Under the pieces are notes generated by a model. It saw nothing but the letters and a program-made list of their open reading frames with translations, was not told the DNA's origin and ran no database searches. The translations under genes and the position numbers were made by a program. 40,205 nucleotides of DNA from Rhodocyclaceae bacterium (lineage in GTDB: Bacteria; Pseudomonadota; Gammaproteobacteria; Burkholderiales; Rhodocyclaceae): NCBI GenBank assembly GCA_013388985.1, contig JACAEF010000031.1, positions 1 to 40,205 on the forward strand, given 5' to 3'. This document shows, piece after piece, positions 17,604 through 27,887 of this stretch; position 1 is the first letter of the stretch, and the number at the start of each line of letters is the position of its first letter.

Positions 17604-18451
17604 CGCGGCGCCGCCAGGAGCTGTTTCAGATCTTCGACATAAGGATCCAGCAGCGCGAAATCCGCCGCCGTGATGGGTTTCAGGCCATCATGTCCCAGAC
17701 GCCGGAAAAGCCCCTGCCCTTCTGGCGTTTCGTTGGCATAGTGCAGCAGATCCTTGCGCAGTCTGCCGATCTCGGCCTCGCCGAGCCGCTTGTGCGCGAG
17801 ATAGAGGAGCGGGGGGATCGGCTTGATGCGTGCGAGGATGCGCACCCGCTCGTTCCAATCGCCACCCGCCTGCTTGAGAGTGGTGACCGAGACGATCGCC
17901 GCCGCGGACTCGCCATGCAGCAGCGCAGCCAGCGAATTGATGTGCGACCCCATCGGCTTGATCATCACATCGCTGCCGGGTTTCAAACCGATGGCAGCGA
18001 AATGGCGGCGCGCCGCCAAGGTCAGATTGGCCAGCTCATCGGACGTCGTCACCACCTTGCCCTTGAGATCGCGCTCGCCGATCAATGGTGAGTCTTTCAT
18101 CACCACGAGCAGGGGCTCGAGATCGGTCAGGGGGCGCGCGAGGGGCACATACCCCTGTTCGCGCTCGCTGATGCGGCCGAAATAAGGCGAGGTGGCGATC
18201 ACATCGTAGTCGGCGGAGGCACAGCGCTCCAGATAGACGGCATAGGAGGGCGCCGATTCGATCATCGCCGGCCGCCCCAGCTCCCGCTCGAGAAAATCCC
18301 GCAAAGGTTCATAGAGCTCGGCCAGCTTGCGTGCCGAGAGATAGGGCACCACGCCTAACACCAGCGGCCGCCCTTCGGCCTTGGCCAGGTTACCGACGCC
18401 AAGCAGGGCGAGGCTCATCAACAGGCGCCGGCGCAGATTGACCTGCTTCAT
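17600..18451 (-). CDS. PhnD-like periplasmic binding protein (orphan, with GGDEF-EAL)
   Basis: Type 2 periplasmic binding protein of 283 residues in the PhnD (phosphate/phosphite/phosphonate) family. The N-terminus, MKQVNLRRRLLMSLALLG and on to AKA-EG, is a signal peptide with a likely cleavage site near residue 25. The mature part begins LVLGVVPYLSARKL; YDVIATSPYFG and GSHINSLAALLHG are family-like segments. ATG 18451 places the signal peptide correctly; an upstream in-frame extension to 18523 is unlikely. No permease or ATPase gene is near. It is the first gene of the c-di-GMP operon and overlaps the membrane GGDEF-EAL gene, so it probably senses rather than transports. The ligand is unknown. 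Confidence 0.9.
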   Translation of the reverse strand: MKQVNLRRRLLMSLALLGVGNLAKAEGRPLVLGVVPYLSARKLAELYEPLRDFLERELGRPAMIESAPSYAVYLERCASADYDVIATSPYFGRISEREQGYVPLARPLTDLEPLLVVMKDSPLIGERDLKGKVVTTSDELANLTLAARRHFAAIGLKPGSDVMIKPMGSHINSLAALLHGESAAAIVSVTTLKQAGGDWNERVRILARIKPIPPLLYLAHKRLGEAEIGRLRKDLLHYANETPEGQGLFRRLGHDGLKPITAADFALLDPYVEDLKQLLAAPR

Positions 18452-18629
18452 CTCGAAACGTTGGCGGGGCACGTCCCGGTTGTCTGGGTTGAAAGACGAG
18501 GGCGAGCGCGCAACACCGCGCACGGGATGCGCAGCGGCTTATTCAGTGGTTCCATGGTAGCGAAACGCCGCTTGCCGCATCCAGCTTCTTTCTCGCCCGC
18601 GCTCTTCGCCATCGGCCGGTATTCTAGCA

Positions 18630-21224
18630 TCACCCCGCCATCTCCCCTCTGCCTTCGAGCCATTGGGCGAGCTTTTCCTCCAAGGCTTGGCGCGTCACCG
18701 GCTTGGCGAGAAAGTCGTCCATGCCGGCCTGGAAGCTGCGGTCGCGATCGGCTTCCAGGACGCTGGCGGTGAGCGCGATGATCGGCACATGCCCGCCGCG
18801 TATCGCCTCGCGCCGGCGGATTTCCCCGGTGGCCGCATAGCCGTCGAGCTCGGGCATCATGCAGTCCATCAAGACCAGATCGAAATCTCCCGCCTCCCAG
18901 GCTTCGACCGCTTGGCGGCCATCGGCGACGCTCGTCACCTCGTAGCCGAGCCTGCCGAGCATCGCCTCGGCGATGCGGCGATTCACCGCATTGTCCTCGG
19001 CCAGCAGAATCCGCGCACGCTGGCCACGATGCGCGACGGGCGCGTCGTGATTCAGGGGCTTGGTCGCGGCGGTCATCGAGCAAGGCAGCTCGAACCAGAA
19101 TGTGGAGCCTTTGCCCGGCTGGCTGTCTACGCCGATCTCGCCTTCCATCAGCTCGATGAGGCGTCGGGAAAGCGCCAGCCCCAGGCCCGTGCCGCCGTAT
19201 CTGCGCGTCGTCGAGGCATCCGCCTGGGCAAAAGGCTCGAACAGCCGCGCGCGCGTTCCCGCATCGATGCCGATACCGCTGTCGCGCACTTCGCCGCGCA
19301 GGCGGCCGTCATGCCAGCCGAAGGTGACGACGACGTCGCCGCGCTCGGTGAATTTGATCGCGTTGCCGATGAGGTTGACCATCACCTGGCGGATGCGCAG
19401 CTCGTCTCCCAGCAGGCTTTCCGGTACGTTTTCGGCACAGTCCGATGTCAGACGCAACCCCTTTTGCTGCGCCAGCGGCAGGAACAGCCGATACAAGCCG
19501 CCAAGGAGCTCACGGGGGCTGAATGGCGCACGATGCAGCGAAAACGCGCCGGCTTCGATCTTCGACAGATCCAGAATGTCGTTCAGGACGCCCAGCAGGT
19601 GCCCGGCTGAGTCGCGGATGGTTTCGACCTGCTCGCGCTGCTCGGAAGACAGCGGGGTGTCGAGGAGGAGCTCGGCCATGCCGATCACGCCATTCATCGG
19701 CGTCCTGATCTCATGGCTCATGTTGGCGAGGAATTCCGACTTGGCGCGCGCCGCGGCTTCTGCCGCATCCTTGGCTGACACGAGCGCCTGCTCCGTTTCG
19801 CGCCGCAACGAGATGTCGCGGAAAACGGTGACCGAGCCGCGATAGCGCCCGCCCTCGAAGATCGGCGCGGCGACCACTTCGACCGGTAGGGGCTGGCCGT
19901 CGGCGCGGTAGAACGTCTCTTCGCCGACATAGCGGCGACCATGCGCCACGGCAGAAAGGATCTCGCACGGCACCTGTTCGCCGAGGGCATGGGGCGGCTG
20001 ATGGAAAATGCGGTGTCCGTTGTCGCCGACCACTCTCTCTGGCGTCCAGCCCAAGAGTTCGACGAAAGCCGGATTGACGAAACGCACCGTGCCTTGCTCA
20101 TCCGACAGATACAAGGCATCCCCCATCGTGCTGGTGATCGTCGCCAGCTCTTCGCGCTCGTCGGCAAGCCGTCTTTGCGCCACCGCCAGCCGCCAGGCGG
20201 CGAGCGCGAGCGCCGCCGAGGTGATCAGGGCGAGCACGAGCTGCCAGCGGAAATCCCGCTCGATGGCGACGACGGAAGCCACGGGTGCATAGCCGACGAG
20301 ATAGCCGGCATGCTCGCCTGCGACGTCCCGGATCGGCACGAACGCGGCCACCCACCATTCGTCGTCATGGAAGACCGCCCGCGCGAAGCGCCGCCTCTCC
20401 TGCAACGCCGCCGCGACGTCCGCATCGCCGGCGAGCACGGTGTCGATCGCGCGCTGGGTGGGCGAACGCGGCGCGGTGTCCGGCAATTCGAGTTTCGGGT
20501 CCTCGACCAGGTAACGCGGCGAGATGTCCGATGGCCCATACAGACTCGCCGACTCCTGCCAGACGATGCCGGAAGCGGCCTCTCTGGCCAGGATCAGCGC
20601 ATATTCGTGCGTCGGCGCGATGCGCTCGAGCACTCCACGCAGAGTCTTGAACCCGACGGCGATCTCGGCCGCGCCGATGAATTCGCCCTCGAGCCGCAGA
20701 GGAAAGACGAAACGAAAGCCGGAAAACAGCCGGCCCACTTCGAAGCCGACGACCGGCCGCTTTTCCTGCGTCACGATGCGTATCGAAGGGCGCACGCCAA
20801 GCAGCGAGTCGCCATATCTGTCGGGCTGATGCAGGCGCAGGAAGCTCTTCCCGTCCGCCGTGAAGACCTGCATCTGGCGGATGCCCTGTGCGGCCAGCCG
20901 GTCGTAGGTCGATGCCAGCCGGCGATAAACCTGGCCGCGGGCGAGTGCCGCCGTTTCGGCGTCGCCCGCCGAGCCAGCAGCGATCAGCCTCAGCACTTCC
21001 GGCTGTTCGAGATAGGTCTGGAACAAGGTGACCGCGACCAGCCGGTGCTGCTCGATCGCGGCGCGATAGGCGGTTTCGATCACATCGAGCTCGCGCTCGT
21101 ACTCCTGGCTCTCCATCAATGCACGCTCATGCCGGAGCCAGACGGCGACGAGCCCCCACAGGATCAGCGCCAAGATCAGATACGACCAGGGCGAGGTCGG
21201 CCAGGAACGCCTGAGCGCCATCAT
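18630..21224 (-). CDS. Membrane hybrid histidine kinase (dCache-PAS-HisKA-HATPase-REC)
   Basis: Sensor kinase of 864 residues. Order: TM1 (about 13-30), large periplasmic domain (31-325) resembling a double-Cache (dCache_3-like) sensor, TM2 (328-348), PAS (about 358-475), HisKA with His504 in [11 protein letters not shown], HATPase with NLIGNAIKF, DSGIGI and [10 protein letters not shown], and a C-terminal receiver (about 736-860; Asp787, Lys841). No HPt is attached, so phosphate must leave through another protein; the hybrid kinase two genes upstream has one. ATG 21224 shares its A with the stop of the binding-protein gene (TGATG), giving tight coupling. Last gene of its operon, 178 bp before the next PhnD-like gene. 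Confidence 0.93.
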   Translation of the reverse strand: MMALRRSWPTSPWSYLILALILWGLVAVWLRHERALMESQEYERELDVIETAYRAAIEQHRLVAVTLFQTYLEQPEVLRLIAAGSAGDAETAALARGQVYRRLASTYDRLAAQGIRQMQVFTADGKSFLRLHQPDRYGDSLLGVRPSIRIVTQEKRPVVGFEVGRLFSGFRFVFPLRLEGEFIGAAEIAVGFKTLRGVLERIAPTHEYALILAREAASGIVWQESASLYGPSDISPRYLVEDPKLELPDTAPRSPTQRAIDTVLAGDADVAAALQERRRFARAVFHDDEWWVAAFVPIRDVAGEHAGYLVGYAPVASVVAIERDFRWQLVLALITSAALALAAWRLAVAQRRLADEREELATITSTMGDALYLSDEQGTVRFVNPAFVELLGWTPERVVGDNGHRIFHQPPHALGEQVPCEILSAVAHGRRYVGEETFYRADGQPLPVEVVAAPIFEGGRYRGSVTVFRDISLRRETEQALVSAKDAAEAAARAKSEFLANMSHEIRTPMNGVIGMAELLLDTPLSSEQREQVETIRDSAGHLLGVLNDILDLSKIEAGAFSLHRAPFSPRELLGGLYRLFLPLAQQKGLRLTSDCAENVPESLLGDELRIRQVMVNLIGNAIKFTERGDVVVTFGWHDGRLRGEVRDSGIGIDAGTRARLFEPFAQADASTTRRYGGTGLGLALSRRLIELMEGEIGVDSQPGKGSTFWFELPCSMTAATKPLNHDAPVAHRGQRARILLAEDNAVNRRIAEAMLGRLGYEVTSVADGRQAVEAWEAGDFDLVLMDCMMPELDGYAATGEIRRREAIRGGHVPIIALTASVLEADRDRSFQAGMDDFLAKPVTRQALEEKLAQWLEGRGEMAG

Positions 21225-22051
21225 CAGAAGTTCCCCTGCCGCGGAATGGGACGGGCCGGCAGATAGGCGCGCACGGCAGCATAATCGCCATCCCGGGCGG
21301 GAACCGCGCCGTATCGGATGGCATCGCCCCAACGCTCGCGCAGCGAGGCGTCGGCCTCGACGAGCAGCTTCTTCAATCTTTCGCGCCGTGCCGGATCGAT
21401 CCGCTCGCCGTGGGCGATCAGCGCGAACCCCGGAAAGGGGCGGGACTCGGCCAGGATCACCAGCCCCAGATGCGCATACTTTTTGGCAATCGAGGTTTTC
21501 ACGCCGGCGGCATCGAACTCGCCGCGCGCCACCGCGAGCGCGGCCGTATCGTGCTTGTCGAGATAGCGGTAACGGTTCTTCTCGAGACTGGAGCCCGCAC
21601 CGCGCAGGATGCCATCCGTGGCGATATAACCGCAGGTCGACAACGGCTGGGTGAGCGCGACCTTCCTGCCGACGAGGCGGGCGGGCGTCAGATGGGCATC
21701 GGCGGAGGCGATCAGCGCGCAGGTATAGAAGTCCGCGCCGTCCCTTTCCTTGAAATGCACCAGCGGCTCGGCTGCGGGCACGCGCGCTTTCAGCTCGACG
21801 TAGGGCAGCGGGCCGAGATGGGTGAGCTCGAGCCGGCCGGCGGCGAACTTGTCGATGATTTCCGCATAGCTGTCGGAATATTCGATCCGGATGGAAACGC
21901 CGAGCTTGTCTGCCAGATAGTCGAGCATGGGCCGCCAGGTAGCGACCACGGTTTCCGGCTTTTCCAGCGGCAGCGGTGCGAAGCGCCACTCCTCGGCGCG
22001 CGCGACCGCAACGAGACCCGCCGCGAGCGCGAACAAGAGCGGGCTTCTCAT
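21224..22051 (-). CDS. PhnD-like periplasmic binding protein (orphan, between two kinases)
   Basis: Periplasmic binding protein of 275 residues in the PhnD family. Signal peptide: [21 protein letters not shown], cleavage near residue 19. Family-like segments include PMLDYLADKLG, LTHLGPLPYVEL, GRKVALTQPLSTCGY and AGVKTSIAKKY. It overlaps the upstream hybrid kinase by 4 nt and the downstream one by 1 nt, and no transport genes are present. It is only a distant relative of the other PhnD-like protein at 17600-18451, so the two probably bind different ligands. Best guess: it docks on the periplasmic Cache domain of the next gene product. The ligand cannot be told from sequence. Confidence 0.9.
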   Translation of the reverse strand: MRSPLLFALAAGLVAVARAEEWRFAPLPLEKPETVVATWRPMLDYLADKLGVSIRIEYSDSYAEIIDKFAAGRLELTHLGPLPYVELKARVPAAEPLVHFKERDGADFYTCALIASADAHLTPARLVGRKVALTQPLSTCGYIATDGILRGAGSSLEKNRYRYLDKHDTAALAVARGEFDAAGVKTSIAKKYAHLGLVILAESRPFPGFALIAHGERIDPARRERLKKLLVEADASLRERWGDAIRYGAVPARDGDYAAVRAYLPARPIPRQGNF

Positions 22052-24708
22052 GCGGGCTTCTCCTTTCCGCGGAACAGCTGAAACTCGTCGCGGGCCGCCG
22101 GCAGCCGCTCCAGCGCATCGGTCTTCGTTTCGCCTCGCCTCGCCGCCGCCTCGATTTCAGCCGCCAGCCGCGCGAGCCTGACCGCGCCCACGTTCCCGGC
22201 CGAGCCCTTGAGCTCGTGAGCCGCGGCGGCGAGTCCGGGCGCATCACCCCGGCGCGCCGCCTGCCCGATTCGGTCTACGAGAGCGGGAAGCCCATCATCG
22301 AAGATGGACAGAATCTCTTCGGCGAGTTCCTCATCTCCCCCGGTCGCCGCCGCCAATCGGCTGCGATCGAACATTTCCTCATCGTCCGCCTCCGTACCCC
22401 GGGCAGGCAACCAGCGGGCCAGTATCGCTTCGAGCCGTGGCCGCGTCACCGGCTTCGACAGATAATCGTCCATGCCGACGGCCAGACATTTTTCGCGGTC
22501 GCCTTCGAGCGCGTTGGCAGTCATCGCCACGATCACGGCATGGCCGGCATCGCCCTCCAGCCGCCGAATCTCGGCGGTAGCGGCAAAACCGTCCATCTCC
22601 GGCATCTGACAGTCCATCAGGATGAGATCGAAACGCCCTGCACGCCACAGTTCGACCGCTTCGCGGCCGTTGTTCGCGATCGTGACCCGGCAGCCGAGCT
22701 TTTGCAACATCATCGCCGCAACGCGCTGATTCACCGCATTGTCCTCGGCCAGCAGAATCCGATGGTCGGCGAAATGACGAACTTCCCCGTTCGTTGCCGG
22801 CATCATGGCCGGGCCGGCAAAGGCTTCGATCAGTGCGTCATGCACTTTCGATTGGGTGATCGGCGAAACGATCGGCCGCACGCCATGCGCACGCCAGTCG
22901 CTGCAACGGTTTTGCCCATCACCGGCCAGAACGATGAAAACCGGGCGGGCGGCCCGTTTCGCCGCGCCGAGCGCAGCTTCCGCGGCGGGCTCGTCGAGGG
23001 CAAGCACGCCATCTCCGCCCTGGGCGAAAAAGTCATCGAGCGCATCCGGTGTCTCGCTCCGGATGCGCCAAGAGGCGAGCAGCTCGCGCCAAAAGCCGCG
23101 ACGGACGGAATCTCCGCCGACGAGCGCCAGACGCCGGCCCGCCAGGCGGGCTTCCGGCACGATCTCGATCTCGGCCGCGATCAGCGGCAGCAGCAACGTG
23201 AAGGCAGAACCTTCGCCGGGACGGCTCGCGACTTCGATGTCGCCCCCCATCATCTGTGCCAGCCGCCGCGAAATCGCCAGCCCAAGCCCGGTGCCGCCGA
23301 AACGCCGCGTGGTCGAGGCATCCGCCTGGACGAACGGCTGGAACAGGCGCGCCAGCGCCTCCGGCGGAATGCCGATGCCCGTGTCGCGCACGGTGAAGGC
23401 GATCAGCTCACGTCCGTTTTCCTGACGGCGGGCGACGCTCAAGGCGATCTCGCCGCGTTCGGTGAATTTGGCCGCATTGCCGAGGAGATTGACGAGTATC
23501 TGGCGCAAGCGCGACGGATCGCATTCGATGCCCGCGGGCACATCCGGCGCGACGTAGTCATAAGCCATCACCGGCTTGCCGGCGAGACGCGGGGCGATCA
23601 ATTCGAGGCAGCCATCGAGCAGCGCGCGCAGATCGATCGGCATACGCTCGAATGTCATGGCGCCGGCTTCGAGCTTGGAATAGTCGAGAATCTCGTCGAT
23701 CAGGGCGAGCAGATGGTCCGCCGAGAGCTTGATGGTCTTGGCATAGCCGACCTGCTCCGCATCGAGCGCCGTATCGAGCAGCAAGTCGGCCATGCCGATC
23801 ACGCCGTTGAGCGGCGTCCTGATTTCATGGCTCATCACGGCCAGGAATTCGGACTTGAGCCGCGCCGCGGTCTCCGCCGCCTCCTTTGCCTCCTGCAGGC
23901 GACGCTGCATTTCCGCGGCCGCGCTGCGATCGGAAAATACCGCGACCGACCCTCCCCAGGCCCCACCCTCGGGCAGGGGCGCCCCCGTGACCTTGACCGG
24001 CAGGGGGCTGCCATCCTTGCGAAAGAAGACCTCCTCGCTGGAGCGGTAGATACGCCCTTCCTGCATCGCCAGATGGATCGGGCATTCCGCTGCCGGCAGA
24101 GGCCGGCCATCGGGACGATGATGATGGATGAGATCGTGCAGCGGCTTGCCCACCAGCTCTTCGACAGCAAACCCCAGCATGCGTGCGCCTTCGGCGTTCA
24201 TGAACACCATCTGTCCGGCCCGATCGAGCGTATAGACGCCTTCGCCGAGGCAATCGAGGATCGCGCGCAGGTAACTTTCCATGCGCCGGGCCGCGAGCTC
24301 GGCATTTTTCTGCCGGGTGATCTCGGTGCGGATCGACAGATATCCGACGGGCTTGCCGGTCTGCGGCGAAAGAATCGGCGCGATGGTGGCCTGCACCCAG
24401 TAGAGCTCGCCGTTTTTCTTGCGGTTGCAGACCTCACCCTGCCATACGCCGCCGTTGGCGATGGTGCGCCACATGCCACGATAATAATCGTCGGGGTGGA
24501 TGCCCGATTTGAGCAAGCGGTGGTTTCGCCCGATCAGTTCTTCGCGCTCGTAACCGGAAATGGCGCAGAAATGGTCATTGACGTAGGTGATGGCGCCGGC
24601 GACATCGGTGGCCGAGACGATCGCGTGAGCATCGAGCGTCGCGAAGACGGCTGCCAGCAGCGGTGCATCCGCATCAGGCCCGATCGGAGAGGAAGCGTTG
24701 GAAGTCAT
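22048..24708 (-). CDS. Cytoplasmic hybrid histidine kinase (PAS-PAS-HisKA-HATPase-pseudoREC-REC-HPt)
   Basis: Soluble hybrid kinase of 886 residues without membrane segments. Order: PAS (about 20-135; [19 protein letters not shown]), PAS (about 145-265), HisKA with His294 in [11 protein letters not shown], HATPase ([16 protein letters not shown]), a degenerate receiver-like region (about 525-630) with no phospho-acceptor aspartate, an intact receiver (about 648-765; Asp699, Lys752) and a C-terminal HPt with His831 in [13 protein letters not shown] 24708 precedes a plausible domain start, though no Shine-Dalgarno is visible. First gene of the kinase-PhnD-kinase operon. Its HPt could serve both kinases in the operon. 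No output regulator with a DNA-binding domain lies nearby; the receivers of the c-di-GMP operon are candidates. Confidence 0.93.
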   Translation of the reverse strand: MTSNASSPIGPDADAPLLAAVFATLDAHAIVSATDVAGAITYVNDHFCAISGYEREELIGRNHRLLKSGIHPDDYYRGMWRTIANGGVWQGEVCNRKKNGELYWVQATIAPILSPQTGKPVGYLSIRTEITRQKNAELAARRMESYLRAILDCLGEGVYTLDRAGQMVFMNAEGARMLGFAVEELVGKPLHDLIHHHRPDGRPLPAAECPIHLAMQEGRIYRSSEEVFFRKDGSPLPVKVTGAPLPEGGAWGGSVAVFSDRSAAAEMQRRLQEAKEAAETAARLKSEFLAVMSHEIRTPLNGVIGMADLLLDTALDAEQVGYAKTIKLSADHLLALIDEILDYSKLEAGAMTFERMPIDLRALLDGCLELIAPRLAGKPVMAYDYVAPDVPAGIECDPSRLRQILVNLLGNAAKFTERGEIALSVARRQENGRELIAFTVRDTGIGIPPEALARLFQPFVQADASTTRRFGGTGLGLAISRRLAQMMGGDIEVASRPGEGSAFTLLLPLIAAEIEIVPEARLAGRRLALVGGDSVRRGFWRELLASWRIRSETPDALDDFFAQGGDGVLALDEPAAEAALGAAKRAARPVFIVLAGDGQNRCSDWRAHGVRPIVSPITQSKVHDALIEAFAGPAMMPATNGEVRHFADHRILLAEDNAVNQRVAAMMLQKLGCRVTIANNGREAVELWRAGRFDLILMDCQMPEMDGFAATAEIRRLEGDAGHAVIVAMTANALEGDREKCLAVGMDDYLSKPVTRPRLEAILARWLPARGTEADDEEMFDRSRLAAATGGDEELAEEILSIFDDGLPALVDRIGQAARRGDAPGLAAAAHELKGSAGNVGAVRLARLAAEIEAAARRGETKTDALERLPAARDEFQLFRGKEKPA

Positions 24709-24735
24709 GAGGACGAGGACAATGCATCCGGCGCT

Positions 24736-24764
24736 ACTATAACCCCTCTTCCTGCCAGTGGTAA
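24736..24764 (-). promoter_or_regulatory. Possible sigma-70 promoter of the kinase-PhnD-kinase operon
   Basis: On the minus strand, TTACCA (24764-24759) and TATAGT (24741-24736) are separated by 17 bp. The -10 matches 5 of 6 and the -35 4 of 6 consensus positions. It would start transcription about 20 nt before ATG 24708. Seen by eye only. Confidence 0.35.
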
Positions 24765-24876
24765 TGGCCACGCGACGCCGCGCCCCATGCCCGTCCCGAA
24801 GCGGCCCCCTCAGCCGAAAAAAAGCCGAGTATGGCAGTCGACATGCGAGGGTGACCCGGATGATCGGGAACAGGTC

Positions 24877-26940
24877 TCAGGCCGTCAGCTTGCGGTAGAT
24901 GTCGGCGACCTTCAACGGCAGCTTCTTCACGTCGTCGAGCACGGTGTAGGCCGCCGGCCCCATCATGTGCTTCAGATAATCGGCGCCCTGGCGGTCGATG
25001 GTGATGCAGTAGCTCCTGATGCCCTGTTCGCGCGCTTCCTGCAGGGCGCGGCGCGTGTCCTCGATGCCGTAGGTGCCGCGGTATTCGTCGCCGAAATCGT
25101 CGGGCCGGCCATCCGAGAGCGTGACCAGCAGCTTGTGGCGCGCCGGCTGCCGGCCGAGCAGGTGCGAAAGATGACGGATCGCCACGCCCATGCGGGTGTA
25201 GTCCTTGGCCTCGATGCCGTCGATGCGCGCGCGCACCGTCTCGTCATACGTCTCGGCGAAATCCTTGATGCGGTAGATGTCGCAGCGCGTGCGCGTCCAG
25301 CCGGAAAAACCGTAGATCGCATAGGCATCGCCGAGCTTTTCCAGCGCCTCGCAGAGCATCACCAGCGCCTCGCGCTCGGCATCATTGACCCAACCCTTGG
25401 TCGAACCGCTCATGTCGATCATGAACATCGCCGCGAGGCTTCTGTCGTTCCTGACGCGGCGGCAGAACAGGCGCGCGGAGGGCTCGGCGCCGCTCTTGCG
25501 GTCATGGACGGCCTCGACGAGCGCATCGAGATCGATCTCCTCGCCTTCCGGCTGGCGGCCGAGGATGCGGTCCTCGCCGCGCACGGCCTCGAACTTGCGC
25601 TTCAACTGGTGGATGAAGGGCGCGTAGCGCTGGCGGGTCTCGCGCACGAAGGCGCCGTCGCCGGGCTTGACGTCGCTGACATAGACATGGCACCAGCCGC
25701 GCCGGTAGGCATTGCGATGATAATCCCATTCGTCATAACGATGATCGGGCTCGCGGCTGCTGATCAGCTCGGGGGCCGCCGGCTTCGGCCGGTCGTCCGG
25801 CGTCCAGGGGGCATCGCCCGCGGGCGAGAGCGCCTCGGGCGGCACCTGGCCGAAATCCTGCAGCAGCGAGGCGGCGGCGGCGCGCGCCTCGTCCGGCAAC
25901 TTCACCGCCTCGCCATCGACGCGCACCTCGATCTCGCCGGTCTCGCGGTTCAACTCGGCGGAAAACTCGTTCGGCGCGGCCTCGCGCTTGCCGCCCGCAC
26001 CCTTGAGCGCGCCGATGGCTTTCTTCAGCGTCTCGGTATCGCGCCGGATGCGCTCGGCGCGCACGCGCTGCGCGATGCCGGGTTCGAGGCGGGCGATGAA
26101 AGTCGGCGCTGGCGGGACGGCACCCTCGGCCATGAAATGATCGAGCCAGCGCAGCGTGCAGCCGATGTCCGCACCCTCCGCCTGCAGCTCGGCAAGCGCC
26201 GGCTGCAAGGCCTGCGGCCAGGGCCCGCGCTGCCCGGCGAGCAGCGCGCCCAGCCCCGGCAGCTCGCGCGCGACGCAGGCTTCCAGCCGCACCGCCTCGA
26301 GATGCGCCAGCCAGGCGAGCGCCTGCTCCCGCTCCGGCCAACGCTCCAACGCCGCTTCGAGATCGAGGTTGAAGGTGCCGTAGCGCGTCTGCGCCCAAAG
26401 CTGCACCACCAGTCCCTGATAGAGGCGCCGGTTTTCCTCGGCGGTCGGGAACTGGGCGAGGCGCTCTGGCAGGTAGATCGTCTCGGTATCGGTCCAGGGA
26501 TAGGCGCCGCTCCTCACCGCCAGCGGCCGGCCAGAAAGGCCCTGCACGAAGCGCGCGAGACGCTGTTCGATCTCGGCGAAGCTCGCGAAGCACCGGCCCT
26601 CGCGCACGGCGAGGAAGCCGTCGATGTCGCGCAGCGTTTCCACCGCCGCGCGCAGACCCTTCTTGTCGAACACGTCGAGACCGGCGATCACCCAGTCCTG
26701 GAAGGCCTTTTCGTCGAGGCGCGCGAGCGCGTCGATCGACAGCGTGGCGATCAGATAGGCGATCTCGGTGTTGGTCTTCGCCGCGCCCTGCACGATGCGC
26801 AGGATGAGCTCCTGCTGCCGGCGCGGCAGCGGCTCGAGCATCGCCGCCAGCCGCTCGATCGAACGGTGCGACGGCGAGGCGAACAGGAAGGCGTCGAGGA
26901 TCTCCGCCAGCTCGTGGGCGAACAGTTTGCGCTCGCTCAA
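24877..26940 (-). CDS. CbbO/NorD-type von Willebrand factor A protein
   Basis: Metal-dependent adaptor of 687 residues that works with a CbbQ/NorQ AAA ATPase; such pairs activate Rubisco (CbbO) or insert metals into nitric oxide reductase (NorD). The C-terminal vWA domain (about 500-687) has an intact MIDAS: Asp509 in DMSGST, a conserved Thr region near TRMGVA, and SDGRPDD. The N-terminal half is helical. No Rubisco or nor gene is in the window, so the client is unknown. The frame has no ATG near the start; TTG 26940 overlaps the ATPase stop as TTGA and is chosen. A dispersed repeat copy encodes about residues 273-281 (GAVPPAPTF). A 168-bp gap follows. Confidence 0.88.
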   Translation of the reverse strand: MSERKLFAHELAEILDAFLFASPSHRSIERLAAMLEPLPRRQQELILRIVQGAAKTNTEIAYLIATLSIDALARLDEKAFQDWVIAGLDVFDKKGLRAAVETLRDIDGFLAVREGRCFASFAEIEQRLARFVQGLSGRPLAVRSGAYPWTDTETIYLPERLAQFPTAEENRRLYQGLVVQLWAQTRYGTFNLDLEAALERWPEREQALAWLAHLEAVRLEACVARELPGLGALLAGQRGPWPQALQPALAELQAEGADIGCTLRWLDHFMAEGAVPPAPTFIARLEPGIAQRVRAERIRRDTETLKKAIGALKGAGGKREAAPNEFSAELNRETGEIEVRVDGEAVKLPDEARAAAASLLQDFGQVPPEALSPAGDAPWTPDDRPKPAAPELISSREPDHRYDEWDYHRNAYRRGWCHVYVSDVKPGDGAFVRETRQRYAPFIHQLKRKFEAVRGEDRILGRQPEGEEIDLDALVEAVHDRKSGAEPSARLFCRRVRNDRSLAAMFMIDMSGSTKGWVNDAEREALVMLCEALEKLGDAYAIYGFSGWTRTRCDIYRIKDFAETYDETVRARIDGIEAKDYTRMGVAIRHLSHLLGRQPARHKLLVTLSDGRPDDFGDEYRGTYGIEDTRRALQEAREQGIRSYCITIDRQGADYLKHMMGPAAYTVLDDVKKLPLKVADIYRKLTA
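26099..26123 (+). repeat. Dispersed 25-bp repeat, copy in the CbbO/NorD gene
   Basis: Perfect copy of the consensus on the plus strand, so the minus-strand gene reads its complement as AVPPAPTF. It lies in the central linker, ahead of the MIDAS domain. Confidence 0.85.
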
Positions 26941-27755
26941 AACACCGCCCTGACCAGATCGTCCAGTGTCTGCGTCATGTCCGGATCGTCGGTCAGCGCG
27001 CGCGCCACCGCCGCGCGCGCCGCTACGGCCGGCGCCATGCCCGCGCCGATCAGCTGGGCGGCATGCACGAGGAGCCGCGTGCTGGCGCCTTCGTCCAACC
27101 CCGCGCCCTTCAGGTTGCGCGTCAGCTCGCCGAGCTTGACGAGCTTTTGGGCCAGTTCGGCCTCGATGCCGCCTTCGCTGGCGACGATCCGCGTCTCGAC
27201 CTCGGCGCTCGGATAATCGAATTCCAGCGCGACGAAACGCTGCCGCGTGCTCGGCTTGATCTCCTTCAGCACGCTCTGATAGCCGGGGTTGTAGGAGATC
27301 ACCAGCATGAACTCCGGCGGCGCGGGGATCAGCTCGCCGCGCTTGTCGACGGCCAGTGCGCGGCGCGAGTCGGCGAGCGGATGGATCACCACGGTGGTGT
27401 CCTTCCTCGCTTCGACGATCTCGTCGAGATAGCAGATCGCGCCGCCCCGCACCGCGGCGGTGAGCGGGCCGTCGAGCCAGACCGTCTCATCGCCGACGAT
27501 CAGGTAGCGGCCGACCAGATCGGCGGTGGTCAGGTCGTCGTGGCAGGCCACGGTGACCAGCGGCCGGCCGAGCTTCCAGGCCATGTATTCGACGAAGCGC
27601 GTCTTGCCGCAGCCGGTCGGGCCCTTGAGCAGCACCGGCAGGCGTTTTCGCGCCGCGGCCTCGAACAGCGCCACTTCGTCGCCGACGGGTTGGTAATAAG
27701 GTTCGGTTTGCGGGCGCTCCAGCGCCGGGGCGAGCGTCTTGATGTCGGGGAGCAT
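26937..27755 (-). CDS. CbbQ/NorQ-type MoxR AAA+ ATPase
   Basis: AAA+ ATPase of the MoxR branch, 272 residues. Walker A is GPTGCGKT (45-52), Walker B is ICYLDE (Asp111, Glu112), and the sensor-1 region is VISYNPGYQ. The C-terminal part matches the CbbQ/NirQ/NorQ family. It would remodel a client protein together with the vWA partner encoded directly downstream. The start ATG 27755 begins the conserved domain; the stop overlaps the partner's TTG start. It is divergent from the receiver gene at 27901. Which client (Rubisco, NO reductase or other) is served cannot be told. Confidence 0.92.
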   Translation of the reverse strand: MLPDIKTLAPALERPQTEPYYQPVGDEVALFEAAARKRLPVLLKGPTGCGKTRFVEYMAWKLGRPLVTVACHDDLTTADLVGRYLIVGDETVWLDGPLTAAVRGGAICYLDEIVEARKDTTVVIHPLADSRRALAVDKRGELIPAPPEFMLVISYNPGYQSVLKEIKPSTRQRFVALEFDYPSAEVETRIVASEGGIEAELAQKLVKLGELTRNLKGAGLDEGASTRLLVHAAQLIGAGMAPAVAARAAVARALTDDPDMTQTLDDLVRAVF

Positions 27756-27789
27756 GGGGGATCGAGGAGATTATTTTGATTGTGGCCCG

Positions 27790-27818
27790 AGTTTGCAGAA
27801 TCCCATGCGGCCTGTCAA
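27790..27818 (-). promoter_or_regulatory. Weak candidate promoter for the CbbQ/NorQ operon
   Basis: On the minus strand a perfect -35 TTGACA (27818-27813) lies 17 bp from CAAACT (27795-27790), a poor -10 with 3 of 6 matches. Its distance to ATG 27755 is reasonable. The low -10 match keeps this tentative. Confidence 0.22.
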
Positions 27819-27887
27819 ACGCGATACCGTCGCGGCGGATATGGTGGAATAATCTGACGGGCGCATAAAGAGAATTGCCAGACCGAC

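Noticed and set aside
18452-18629. Promoter for the PhnD/c-di-GMP operon in the 178-bp gap.
   Set aside because: A TAGAAT on the minus strand at 18626-18621 could be a -10, but there is no matching -35 and it is 170 bp from the start. The operon may be read from its own unseen promoter or from the upstream operon.
21976-27216. A 5.2-kb open frame on the plus strand, antisense to the kinase, binding-protein and vWA genes.
   Set aside because: The minus-strand genes have complete, recognisable domains, and the antisense frame has no domain sense. Long antisense frames arise from GC-rich third positions.
27776-27800. FNR/NNR-type box upstream of the CbbQ/NorQ gene.
   Set aside because: Only one half-site (TTGAT) is present; the second half does not match.
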